A DNA stretch of 64,000 nucleotides from Centroberyx gerrardi (taxonomy: Eukaryota > Chordata > Actinopteri > Beryciformes > Berycidae), in the NCBI RefSeq assembly GCF_048128805.1, contig NC_136017.1, positions 18,712,307 to 18,776,306 on the forward strand. Direction: 5' to 3'. The notes under the pieces were generated by a model. The model worked only from the letters and a program-made list of their open reading frames with translations, was not told where the DNA came from and ran no database searches. The position numbers and the translations under genes are program-made. Of this stretch, positions 1 through 13,600 are shown one piece after another. Numbering within the stretch: the stretch's first letter is position 1; each line of letters starts with the position of its first letter.

Positions 1-1676
1 TCCCATATGAACCTCGTTCTCCTAGATGATGATGATGATAACTATTTATATAAAACTTTTCATAATAAATTACAAAGTGCTTCACAAAGCCTAACACAAT
101 TAGAAACCAAATGGTACAGAGCTACTTTGTGCCGCGATGAGGAGAATATTTGCATTAGTTTCGTAAATTTTATTCATTTTATTGCCTAAATTTTATTCAT
201 TTTATTGCATAAAAGTTGTTATGCAGGGGGCCTAAAAGTTAAACAAAGAGTTATAATGTCACATCTTATAAATAGGTAATAATTAAATATTCAAATAAAA
301 ACTGGATTTTTGGACCCTAAAACGGTCTCCATTCACTCTAGTTGTTTTTATTTTTGTATTCCTTTAAGCCTCTCATTTTTTTCTCCATCTCAATATGTGT
401 GGCAAACAATTTCAACGATGGCTACACAATAAGTAAGTAGAAAAGCAGGAGGTCTAGACTGTTACAGAGCCAGCCACAGCCTTTTTGACATTTGACAGTA
501 TTTAAGAAAAAAACATCATTAACTTCACAAAACAAAAAGATTCCATGACTTTTCCAAAACTTTCCTCCCTTTTATCATGTTTCATAACTTATCCAGGCCT
601 GGGAAAATACAATTTTAAAATTCCATGACTTTTCCAGGTTTTCCAGGAGAGTGGGAAGGCTGCTCATGTTTTTTAATGTTGTCTTTACAGAAATGATGCT
701 GACAGTCATGTAGCTTTCTGTATTTTTCCACTTTGGTGATTAACTTTCTATATAGACTCTCTCACACTTCAAAACAATCACATGGATTTGTTTAGGATTA
801 CACTCTTTCTCTATCTCTGTGTAGCCCAGATATTTACTAAACATCTAACCTTATTTATTTTAGCGATAATTCAATAGCAGACCCTAAGACCATTTGGCAT
901 GCAATATTTCAAAAGCAAATAAGATGTTCTTCATTCCACAGTGCATCTCTTGCTTTTATATTTTACATCAGTGCATATGTATTAATCAACACTACTCAAC
1001 TGATCATTGAAAAAAACAACAAAAAAAAGAGCTCCCTCACCCTACAAATCCCGATTTAAGCCCTGCATACTGTTCAATTTTAATTTATTGGCAAAATGGA
1101 ACAAATGGTTTCACTAAATGGAGACTGTAGATGATAACCATGACTTTACTCTAGTGGCTGACTGTTTTTTGTCAAGGCTCAAATATATATAAATATGCTA
1201 TCCTTTCTGCTTCTAATGCTTTTCTAACATGTTCCCTGTGTATGTTCACAATGGACAAAAGCTATACAGAGACCTAGAGAGTAGAGAGTGATTAAGAATT
1301 CAAGACATTTGGTTGTTAAATTGGCGGTAGTGACGGAGCCCTTACCGGAAAAGATGGAGGTAGTATAATGTGCTTTGGGTAGCTGGTCAGTGTACCCACT
1401 GCAATAACCGCTTTCACTGGTATGGTCAGTATCTGTTAACAAAATCACACTGTCTTTCATTTCATTTAAATTAGAATTGACATGTACATGTTGCAGCAAA
1501 AACTGTACTGTACTGTAGAGGGGTAGAACATTGAGTGTTGAAGTTCTGTTAGAAATGAGTGGGAGCCATGTGTCAAAAAACACTGAGATCCTGAGAGGAA
1601 ACAAAAATCTTAGACAACTGCCATCCTTGACAGAGCAGTAAAGTAGTGCTATGTGGCATATTGATATAGCAGATAC

Positions 1677-4600
1677 CTCATAGTCTGTGTGGATGTGTAT
1701 GGCTGCATCATGGGGCCCCTCCAGGTCTTTGGCAGACAATGTAACACGGAAGACAGCGTAGTAGCCCGATGCCACAATCACCTGGAGGAACAAAACCTGA
1801 CTCATTTCCATACACTTTCCCTGTAATGCATGTGTCTGGAGTCTCTGGCTGACGTATTGAGCGTTCACTAACTTCAAGAAATAAAACACAAACACCAAAC
1901 CCAGATCTGTGTAAAGCCTGACTTCTAAAGTTAAAGGCGTGCTACTGAAATTGCCATCTGCTATTGGCTGATCTTTGGTGCCAGGTGATGTGTGTGACAT
2001 CACCTGGCACCAAAGATCAGATTTGGGTTTGGTGTTTAGTTTGGTTTATTTCCGGTTTGTCTCATGGTCAGAGTCACACAGAACCACGTTTTAGTTTACA
2101 TTATATGTTTGAATCTGTTGAATATTTGAATTGTTTAGACTACATTTTTGGGATATACATTTTTCTGTTGTAAGCACTTGTGTAAACTAAACAATACAGA
2201 AGGTTTACGTTTTAAGCAAATCGACCACAAAAGCGTTATTACAGGAACACACAGACAATATGAGCACGGTTAGAGAATATGATGAACTGAAATTACACAA
2301 AATGAAATGAAAGTGTGGTTGTACCGTCTTGTGTGTGGAGGCGGTGGTGTTGTGCAGCTCTCTGATTCTGGTCAAAATGCTGGTCCTGTTGCCTCGCTCA
2401 GTCTTCACCAGATCCATGATAATATTCTCTCCCGTTATCTGCCATGGCCGCAACACCAGCTAACAATAGGTTTCAATGAAAGAGACAGAGAGAATGCCTT
2501 CATGTTAGGGCTGCACGATATTGGAAAAAACTGACATTGCAATTTTTTTTTTTTCTGCGATATATATTGCGATATGAAAAGATCCAGGAATTTTCACAAA
2601 ATGACTTGAATAGCTCTATCAAGCCTTGCCCCTTTAAGAAGGTGGCCTTGTGGGTCACCTGCGCGGGTGACATAGTAGGAAGTGAGTGTGTTTTTGTTTT
2701 TAGCCGCAGTGTGAGTTGCAGGATGCTAAGTGAGTAAAGTTACCATAGTTAGTGGGAAAAGAGCTTAGAACGTCACCGAGAGGCCGTGCATTATGTTCGT
2801 TGCTGTACCGAAATAAAGTGCCAGTTCTCCACTGCAGAGTTGGTCCGGACTCTTAGTAAAAAGCTTGTTACCAGCTACGAGCCAGGCTAAGCTAAAGTAG
2901 GCTAGCACAACACCAGAGGCTTCCCAACTACGGTTCGGAGCCGCGAAAGCTGGAAAGGTAACATACGCTACTCTTATAACAAACCCTTAAATCGGAGTAA
3001 ATCATGTTAAACTTAAATTAAATTATAACTAACTATAACTAATTATAACTTAAATTAGTAATGGAAAATGAGAACCGTGCGAGTTTTCCTTTTGTATCAA
3101 GCAGCAAAAAGGTTGTAGCATGACGTGTTTGAGTTAATTTGCCTTATTTGACATCGCACGTCCTGCGATGTGACTATTGCGCATGCGCACATCGCGATGA
3201 CGATGCTGAAACAATATATCGTGCAGCCCTACTTCATGTTGTGTTGGATACCGTAGTTGGGTAGTTAAGAAAGCAGAGAGGGAGGGAGAGTGGTAAGTCA
3301 TAATACTTCTAAAACCTAAAGCTGTGGTAGGTAAGTCTGAAGAAAAACAGTAAGATTAATCCCCATAGCACCACAACCCACCCAGTGGCAATGAGTTTGT
3401 TTTCATAATTTATCAAAAACGCAGACTTTTGGACCCCACTGTATATAGAACCACAGTTTGTCATGTAGTGTGTATACCATGTATACCTCGATGGGGTTGC
3501 TGTTGAAAACTGCAAACAGGACACTGCTGGTGTCAGTGCCGCTGAGGACACCGAAGTCCAGGAAGCGGTCATTCAGACTAGGAGGCAGAGCCAAGGACTG
3601 GGAGAGGACAAAACGACAAACAAAGCTCTGAATTGAAAAATCTGGAGAAAGACAATCTGCAGAATAGAGGACACAATTTTCTTCTTTGTGACTGCAGTTA
3701 CCTCCAGAAAGCCAGTGTAGGCTCTGATGGGTAGATGGAACTTGGAGGCATTGGTGACCAGCAGCATGTTGCTATCGATGTGGGTGGACGGCCGCAGAGG
3801 CCTGAACTCCAGGGAGAAGATGTACTGTGATGCCTGGGGAGGGACGAGCACTGGCTGGCTGAAGTTCAGCACCTAGGCAACCAACAAAAACATCAGTTTC
3901 CAATACATCTAATCCATACAAGCATGGGCAGATCTGATTTGCCAATGCAGGATCCTAAACTGGTATTCTAATAGCAAATGCTGCTAAAAATGAATTCATG
4001 CTATCTGGAAACCTGAATCTCAAGTCACACAGGTGCTTTTATCTCAAAGTTCAGATAGGGATTTTCAGGTACCATGAATCACGCTCCTAAATCTTTTGCC
4101 AGTTTGGGAACACGTCCTCTGGAAAATGAGCTTCATAAATCATAATCTGGGTTTTGAAAATACAGTGGATATCAAAACTCTACAAACCCGCTTAAATGTG
4201 AGATTTTATTGCCTTGAAGCCTAAAATGAAAACCCATTAAATCAGAAAATGAAGGTAGCTGTCAGTATCTGGTATAACCAGCATTTGCCCCATACAGCAT
4301 GACACGTCGTTGAAATAGGGTTGTTGATTGTGGCCTGCGATTTTCTGTCCCACTACTCCTCCAAGGCTGTGTGATTTTGCTGGATATTGTTGAAAAATGG
4401 AACATGCCGCCATCCACGCCAATCCAGAGCATCCCAAATATTCTCAATTCGCAATACGTACTAGAAAATTTTAAAGGGTTTGTAGACTTGTATATCTACC
4501 AGATTATATTACTGCAATCTAAAGGAATCAAAGAAATCTAATCAGTCAACCACTATTCAAAGAAAAAAAAACATGAATTGAATGTCATGTAGTACAGTTT

Positions 4601-7600
4601 GGACCTTAAACATGGTATTGGCCTCATCGGGCAGGGCCACGTCGTGGATGCAGATAGCAAAGTGGAAGGTGTTGGTGAGGTGGATAGGCTTCACCATGGG
4701 ATCCGTTACACTGTCCCGGATGTGGAATAGGGTGACCGTATGGTCAAAACCCAAATACCTGTCATCAGAATTACACAGTTAACTGAAAAATATCAGAAAA
4801 GATAAAAAATACCTTACAGAGCTGAATCCAACACCACCAAAGCCAGCTTTTCTGTGGCAATAGATCATGAATTGGACTTTTCAGTCATCAAGAGATGTAT
4901 TGCTACAGCAGAAGAGGCAGTCCTGATGGAAGATGATGAACTACCAAAAGCATGTAAACCTGCCACAGTAAGGGTCTTCCAGCTAAGGGACTGTCAGGAA
5001 GCCTTCATTGCACTGTCACGGGTTTTCTATAAACAATTTTCAGGGTTCCCTCACTCACTTGGACATCAAATTCCAGGGCTTCTCAATCACTTTCAAGGTC
5101 CAATAGTTGAAATTCAAGGACTCAAAATTTGCATGTTTTGGGTTAAGACATGTTACTGGTCAAAATTAGACATCACAGAGGCCTCATTTTATACTCATGA
5201 TTTTGTCAAGCCAAGAAATCATGGTAAAATTCATTTTAAAACTGTTGCTATATAAACACAAAAATCCATCACAGGGTTTTCATTCATTTCCCCAAACTTT
5301 TAAGGCCTTATTTTATTTTTCTCAAATCTAACCCAAACCCTGTATTTATCAGCCCAAATCAATGTTTACTACTTGTATAGGGTATAACTATTGTGTATGG
5401 ATTCCAAAGTATAAAAAACAAATCGACACATTTCTGTACACAAAAGAAAAAGCAAGAACACATACCCATCTAAAACTTCAGCTTGGTAAGGGATTTCAAG
5501 TTTAGAGTAGCTTTTCTCTTTTGCTTTCACAGTAATTTTACCCGATGATTGGGAGGGTTTTTGAACTTTTGAAGCTGGAAACAGAAACCACAATGTAAAA
5601 GACAGCTTGCTATTACATTCCTATGCAGGTTATTCACAATTTTGAGTGAAAAAAAGTGAAAAACAAATAATTTCAAAGGAATAAGGCAGAGAATGAGGAC
5701 TGTACGGTGAATAGCGCAGTATGCCATCTACCAATCCCAAAATTCACAGAATTTCCTTCCAACTTACCATCAAAACTAATACTTGCAACTTTGGTATATT
5801 TATTCTCTCCAGCTTTCAGCGTGATTGCTTTAAAATCTATTGTCACAGCATCATTTGATGGACTTGTTCGAATGCTCTGAAAAAATAATACACAAATTAG
5901 AAATTCACTCTATTCAGTATAAATAGCTCATTTTACACTAGACACTCAGTACACTGCCTTCTACTGCTGCAACTACACTATAAAATGTTAAGGGATACAT
6001 AATGGAAATACAGTGTGTAGAGTGGCGTGTGTAGTCTACTGGTATATCACGTCTTGCACGATCTCTACACATTTATTCAATATACTCACAGTAATCTGTA
6101 CGTCTTTTGTCCCTGAATTTAGGAGATGTAAATTCAATTGTTTTGGTTTATCTGTGAACATAAGGAAAATGGTACCCATGTAGATCAGTAGTTTGTATTG
6201 TCATCCTTAAAAAGCATTTTAAGGTTCATTCAATCATGAATTCAAGAGTAGTAACAAAAAATGATACAACAAAAATGCATAAAATTTAAGTGAAGGAAAA
6301 TATCAAGCTGTGATAGCAAGTTACCTTGTGAGCGTAGGGTGCCGAAGTCAAGCATTTCTATGGAGGAGTATATCCCTGGTGCTATGGACAGAGAGGTAAG
6401 TCATTAGAAGCAAAACTTGTACTATCATGACTAGAGAAAATATGAAATTAACAAAAAATTATACTGCAGGTCAACATCCATCAAAAAACACAAACAAGTA
6501 TATGTCCAGTATTAAAAATGGTTAATTTATCATAATTTATTAATTTATTTGAGACCGGGCTTGTGTCACCCAGGGACCCGAAGTGTTGACGAATGAGCAA
6601 TAAATCAATCTGTGTGAAATCACCACCGGGATCCGGTCTATGTCTATCTTTGTTGGAGTCAACGTTAGTTCGCTGGCTGCCATCAACACAACACAATGCA
6701 CTGACCTTTGGCCGTTACCACTATCAGCCTCATGAACTGGTTGTAGAGAAGAGAGACTGAGACATATTAATTAGGGTTAGGGTTAAGGGTTAGGGACATT
6801 TGCGTTTACTGTTAACACTTACATCTCCCCTTTGTGGAGCGGATGAAGCTAGTTCAAATGAACTCATATGGAATTAATATCACAATAAATTGGTGCTGGG
6901 GACAATTTAAGGTTGTCAGAACAGTAGGAGGGACACATTCCCACCTAAATTTACTCAAATTCTTAGACAGTACATATTATGAGCATTGCTATTACAGTTG
7001 TCAAGTCTGACAACTGTCTAGGTTTTTACTTAGACAGACATTGATGCAATGTGGCTGACTACGTACGTGATGCGTGAATCAACTATAACACTATATAAAC
7101 TCTTTATAGTAGGCTACATTGTACACAAATAAGATACATCTTAGTCGTGTTCATTTTGTTAGAATTACTACTTTAAACTTGCTTTTCAAACATAGACAAG
7201 TGCAAATCTGCACAGTAGCGTGCCGTTTTGATGTGTAATTGATGTTGTTGCAGCATAGAAAGATAGTGATCCATGACAGTAGCCACAGAACCAGTGTAGC
7301 AAGATAGTGAGGCAAGATTGTGATCCACGACGCCAGTCATCCTGGCACCAGTGTAACAAGATAGTGATCCATGATGGTAGCCATAGAGCCAGTGTTGCAA
7401 CATAGTGATCCATGCTCAATGTGCAGTAGGAATACATTTGCAAATGGAATGATGGCTTTGGTTGAGTAGTGTAAGTTCAATATGAAAATATCTCTCTCGC
7501 CTACTTTCTGTCGGTGTCTCCATCCCTTGTTTGCTTGCTTCTATTCCTTTCTAATGGGAATTATACTAGGGTTTGATACTTTAAGCTGTTATATAGGTCA

Positions 7601-10600
7601 GCTTTCACAGACTAAACAGGTGGCGAGCTTAAAACTAGGAATAAGCTAGCTTTCATTTTTTTCAAAGCACACTGCGTGTGTTTTTCTGTTTTCATTTAAT
7701 AATTTCAACACAAATGCTTTTAAAAACCTGGGAAGAGGTGTTCCACTGTGCAGTACATGCACCTGCATACGCTAATTAGTAAATGTGAAGTTTAAGTAAA
7801 TTTGTTACTTAAGGTTTACATTTTTTTAATCACATATAATTATTTTTTCACTGGAATGTACTCAACCATCTACTGCAGTCAAGTAGACAATAATTCAAAA
7901 TGGCAATCTAGCATCTATGTATGGAACTGCATAGTGTAGATAATCATGATGCACTGAGAATCAAGTATAAATCCAATCATGAACCCAAGAATCAAAATTT
8001 AATCAAACTGAGATTCCCAAAGATTCCCAACCGTAGTGACCAACAGTAGAAGACTGGTTGTTCCAGTTTCCAGTAGCCAACAGTAGAAGACTGGTTGCAC
8101 TGGGTAGCTACCAGTGGCCAAAAGTAGAAGGCTGTGGTTTGACTGGGCCGCTCCCAGTGGCCAACAGTAGAAGACTGGCTGTACTAGGCAGTTCTCAGTG
8201 GCCAACAGTAGAATACTGTGGTTGTACTGTGCAGCTCCCAGTGGCCAACAGTAGAAGACTGTGGTTATACTGGGCAAGTCGCAGTGGCCAGCAGTAGCAG
8301 AATGTGGTTGTATTGGGCAGCTCCCAGTGGCCAACAGTAGAAGACTGTGGTTGTACTGGGCAGCTCCCACTAGGCAACATGAAGCCAGTATGTATACCTG
8401 AGGTGACTTCCACCTCCACAGGGAGGATTATAAACTGGTCTGGGTCCGAGGCGTTGGTTTTGATCCTGATGAAAGCTGTGTGGTTGTCAGCTTCTCGCGA
8501 AGAAAAACTGGCCCGCATCACCCCCTTGGTCTCGAATGGGGGAATTTCCTGAGACAGAGACAATGTAAAAATTCATGATATAATCAAAGGAAAAGTCAAG
8601 TCAAACTGGTACGTTAGATAATCCAAACCAATTCAACGCATTACTGACAGACATTACAGTCTGAATTAGACAACATGATACATGATACAACTAGAGAAGG
8701 CACGAATTAGGGAAGGGCACAAATAGTCAAATTACTATCCAAAATGGATTTGTGAAATTAACTTTTGACATATGATTTTTTTTTTCTTTTAAATGGATAT
8801 TGCACAATAATTACTGAATACTATTCAAATAAAAAGCAAGTCCTGCCCAAAATACATAATGGTGAATGGTCCCTTTTTAAAATAATTTTGGAAGGTGAAG
8901 ATGGCAGAAACTGATTTGCATGACGGTCTTTGTTGGTGTTCCACTGTGTTTGAACCAGAGGAAGCTGTATTGAATGATTGAGAACCCCACATCAAATCGT
9001 CAGAGAAAACACCATTTTTGATGAGGAGTGCTGCGCTAAAACCAGACAGAACCTTTGCAGATCATTTGCATGTCCCTTAAGTGATTCATAACGGCACACC
9101 ATCGCGCAAAAAATACCGCCTCATCTAACCAGACAGTATGTTAAATGTTGAATTCAAACACTGTATGAAAATAGGTTTTAGTACTTCACAATCATATTAC
9201 ATTGTGTCATTAGGCATTATTCTCGGCAAAAACATGAAAAACTGCTCTTTCAACAATTCTGAATTAATATTTTCAACTTGCCGTTCTTGACAGTTTTGCA
9301 TAGTGGAATACTGTCATAACACCATTGCCACGGAAAACACTTTAGAATACTGGGCACATCACTGACAGGTCAGGCAGTTTTGAAAGGTGGGCTACACATA
9401 TAGATCTATCTTTTAGAGAGGACATTGTGTTAAACAGACACATGCCTATTCTTTACATTGATGAAAACGGCACGGATGCATATCATTACCACAATATTAT
9501 CACAGTTCCAATCCGAAATTTGGGCATTATGCATTATGACATTCTCCTGTTTACAAGTGAGCAATTTGACACCAAAATTCTTGTTACTACTCTATTTGTG
9601 AAATAGAAAATGGCCATCCCCACGTCAGATTCCAAGCTGTACTATGATTGTGAAATACCATGAGAAGTCCTACTGTGATTGTACAGACCCATAGCTGGCG
9701 GGTTCCTCCCTGCTGTCCTGTAGGCAGCTCCAGATGCAGGTCGCCTCCACTTGAGTACATTTCCACTACCTGGGAGAGCATCAGACAGCACACAGCATCT
9801 CAAAACACTATTTACTTAGAACAAGCTCCTTACACACTAATCATATGCTTATAAGCAAATCCAAGCCAAATGTGATTTATGAAAAGTTGATATTGATGCC
9901 AAAAATCAGTGCACTACAAAGATTCTCTCAAATATTCTGTTTATATCAAAAGCCAAAACAAATTTCTACCATTAATTATGACGTGAATGCCATACACAAC
10001 ATTTTTCGTTTTTTTTTTATCCTATTCTTTGAAGTGATCATACAGTGGAGTCAAGGATGACGTAAAAAAAAAAGTCAAGTCATTAACTCTTTTATAATGA
10101 CTGATTTCAGTGGTTTGATACATGGGATTATATTGCCAATTCATAAAAGAACATTTGTGCAATTAAGTTTCGCCACTGAAAGAAACCTTTCAAGAATGGG
10201 AAAACACATATGATAGGAGGAATTAGATGGATATCAAGGGATGATGGCAGGGGCATAAACTATTAAAATGATCCATCATAACATTTCAAACAATGTGAAA
10301 AGAAAAAAACAAAAATCATATCTATGGCATTCATACATTATACTTTACATTCTTGTAATTTGACTGTCATTCTTATCCGGAATAACTTACAATGAGTAGG
10401 GATGCACCGATACCGATACCAGAATCGGTATCGGTGCCGATACCAGGCTAAAATGGAATATCGGTATCGGAGATTTTACCCAAGACTAAAATCTGATACT
10501 GAAAGCCATGAGTAGCATGTAAGAAATAAAAGCAAACTGTCTTGATTTTATGCATTTGTGGCACATAGAAGCCTGTATTTCTCAAACAGAGGGAAAAACA

Positions 10601-13600
10601 AGGATTTTATCTCAATAATTTTGTCCATTGACCCCAAACTAAGGAAGTAAGCCTGCACTGTTCAGTAAAAGTAATGGATCGGATCAGTACTCAGTATCGG
10701 CCGATACTTAAACTTTCATACTCGTAATCGGTATCGGCATTGAAAAAGTGGCATCGGTGCATCCCTAACAATGAGTGCAACAGTGAAATAAGCTTAAGTA
10801 TCCAGAAGAGAAATATTACAAGCAATCAATAGTAGAAAGTCAAAAGATTGTAACCACAGACTCTAATTGGCTGACTTTGGCATTGGGATTTTTGACAAAT
10901 CCCAACTTTGGCCAGCCAAGTCTTGTGTATGAGCAGCTTGTTCTGTGGCAGTGTTACCTGCAGTGGTTCACTGTGTGGGTTGTGGATGTTGATGAGCGGT
11001 GAGAAGCTGCTGTTAACCGGCACCCGGGCGCCAATGAAGGGCCGTAGTCTGTATGGGTTGGGGATGCCAACGCCAAAAACCTGCATCCAGTAACGCAAAT
11101 GGAAAACAGCACTGACTGATCACTCTACGCTTCACTCTAAGCTTAATATGCTATACAGTGCTCAAATTTAACATTCATGGAAAAATATGTTCAAATATGT
11201 AAAATATGTTCAGACCAACCTGATATGTAAACACTCCATGATGTGAGGTATTAATAAATAAAGTATTCTCTACGTTCCCTACTACTCGTGCCAAGAAGAC
11301 CACATCAAATGACGTATTCCCTCCTGGCTGGATTATCTGTGAGGAAGAACAAAGAACAATTATCAGTGAACAAGCACAAAAAGGTATCTGAAGATGCTGA
11401 GTATCATTATGACAATACAGCTCTTGGAGACAAAACTGAATAAATCTGAAATTATTTCAGGATTTCGTCAAATCATGGGTGGATTTGAGACGCTTTTCCA
11501 TAATTTGAAAATGAGGATCCCATGTAAAGTGATGAAATCACCACTGAGCCTGAATCTGCTCGTTCGAATTTGAGTGCACATTTAATCATGTCATAAGATA
11601 CTTTTGAATGATTCAAAATTAAGTTTACAGCCTTACTTCATCTAAAAGACTCCAACACTGTTCCGACAAGTGGAGGGCTATACGACAAGATAACTCTACT
11701 AAGTGTGCTGGGTTCAGCACGGCAAATAGTTTCACTGTCCTGTGAAAAGACAGTTTCCTCCAGACAGTGGCATCCTGGCAATTTTTGGTCTTGTGGCTTC
11801 TGTCCGACAAAGCCAAACTAGCACTTAACTGGGAGGTCAGGTCACGTGTCCAGACAGCAAAGCAGCAGTTGGTAAGATTAAAAACATCACCACTAGTCCA
11901 GTTACTTTAATCACCAAGGAAAACAAATCTACAGGTACTGTCTTGGTGACATTCATGCAAAACATATTGACAACTTGTAGATCACCTGTATGGTTTGACA
12001 CACAGAACCTCATATACAACAGAGTTGTCACGGTGGTGCCATTTTGACACCGGCGTTGTTTCCCTCCTCAACACCGGTTATACCGCCTGTCGCCACTAGA
12101 GGGTCTAAGCGCTATCAAAGTCAGCTTCACTACAATGACAGTGAAACTTCAAATTCCTCTCCAAACTCACGTGTGTTAACAGCATTTGTAAACGGTAACA
12201 CTTTTTAATCAGAGGTTTATAACACTGCTCAACACTCAGAGAGTTAATGTGAGTGCAGTGCAGATTCTGGCATATTGCCCTTCTTTAGGCTCCCATTGGA
12301 TTGTACTGGACACATTACTGTCACTAGGTAAGGACAAATAATTAATCCTATTCATCCCAATCTGTCATATTAGTGATCTGATATTAGTTATCAGTATGTT
12401 GTTAGTATGTCCATTTATCATTTAGTAGCCTAACTTGAACATGGAAGCTCTGAATATGTGCTTTTATTTTACAAAATACAAAATAACGGTATTCCCGGTG
12501 TGGGGCTAATAACACCGATGTGGACTCCAAGACCGTATGCCACCGGTAACACCGCCCACCACGACAACCCTAATATACAATGCTTCATTCAATGGAATTC
12601 ATTTTGCATACAGCCTTCATTCTCAATCATTTTGGTTTGATTTTTACTTTATTAATCCCCGAAGGGTATAGCTGTCTTTCCTCTGGTTGGGTGCAGGGTC
12701 AGCCAGCTATGGAGCAGGTAGTATTCTGCTTGAGACTTGCTATCTTGCTTAACACTTCGGCATGTATGGCCACATGTGGGATTGAACCCAGGCCCTCCAG
12801 TTGCTTGATGACGTCACCAAACACTAGGACATCCTTACACGCAAAAATGCATTATAAGAGAAACGTTAAAAAAAAAAATATATATATATATAGAGGCTAC
12901 ATCTATATATTTATGGCAAAAGATTTAGTTCTCTAATGCTGAATAAAACCCACATTTTTAATTCAGCTTAAGTGAATTGACCTTAAACATGATGACGAAT
13001 GTTTTTAACATTTAACAACAGTCAGAGCAGGCAGGGGGCTAAATGTATGGGAGGGGAAGAATAGAGCAAAAAATACCTACCCTGTTTTGAAAGAAAGATG
13101 CATGGAAATGTGCAGTTGTGGCTGATATGGATATTAAGCTTATTTCTTCTGAGCTGGGGTTGTGCAAATAAACTTTTTCCATTTTTGGCATGCCAACAGG
13201 CCTGGGGACAGAGAGAGAGAGACAAACACTGATGCCAGAAACAACAGTATATAATAGTAGATAAGGCCACAGTAGGCTAGAACACAGCGCTGAATCACAA
13301 CCAAAAGTTCACAGGACCACTGAAACATAGACTAACAGACTAGGGACATATGACATTTTCGGTTTCCTAGAAGTATAATGATGAAGAGAGGGAATTGAGG
13401 ATGACGTTATTGATTAGGAATTGCAATCATATCTGCCCCAGGACAGTGCCAACAAGTCCAACATTTAACCACAATCTCAGACACTATTGATGACTGAAAT
13501 TTATCAACACAAATTCATACCAATATCACATTTTATGCAATCGAATAAACTACAGCATTATAATTCAGATAAATGCACTGATGTTTTCTTATGTGCAATT

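Noticed and set aside
1224..1676. Open reading frame continuing past the donor of tmem131 exon 17 for about 450 nt
   Set aside because: The donor GTATCT is in the expected place, the protein downstream has no TMEM131 similarity, and openness is compatible with chance.
6771..6795. Telomere fusion point
   Set aside because: Only four TTAGGG-type units, one imperfect, with no head-to-head arrangement.
8047..8380. CRISPR-like regular repeat
   Set aside because: Units are contiguous without unique spacers and the genome is vertebrate; it is a minisatellite.
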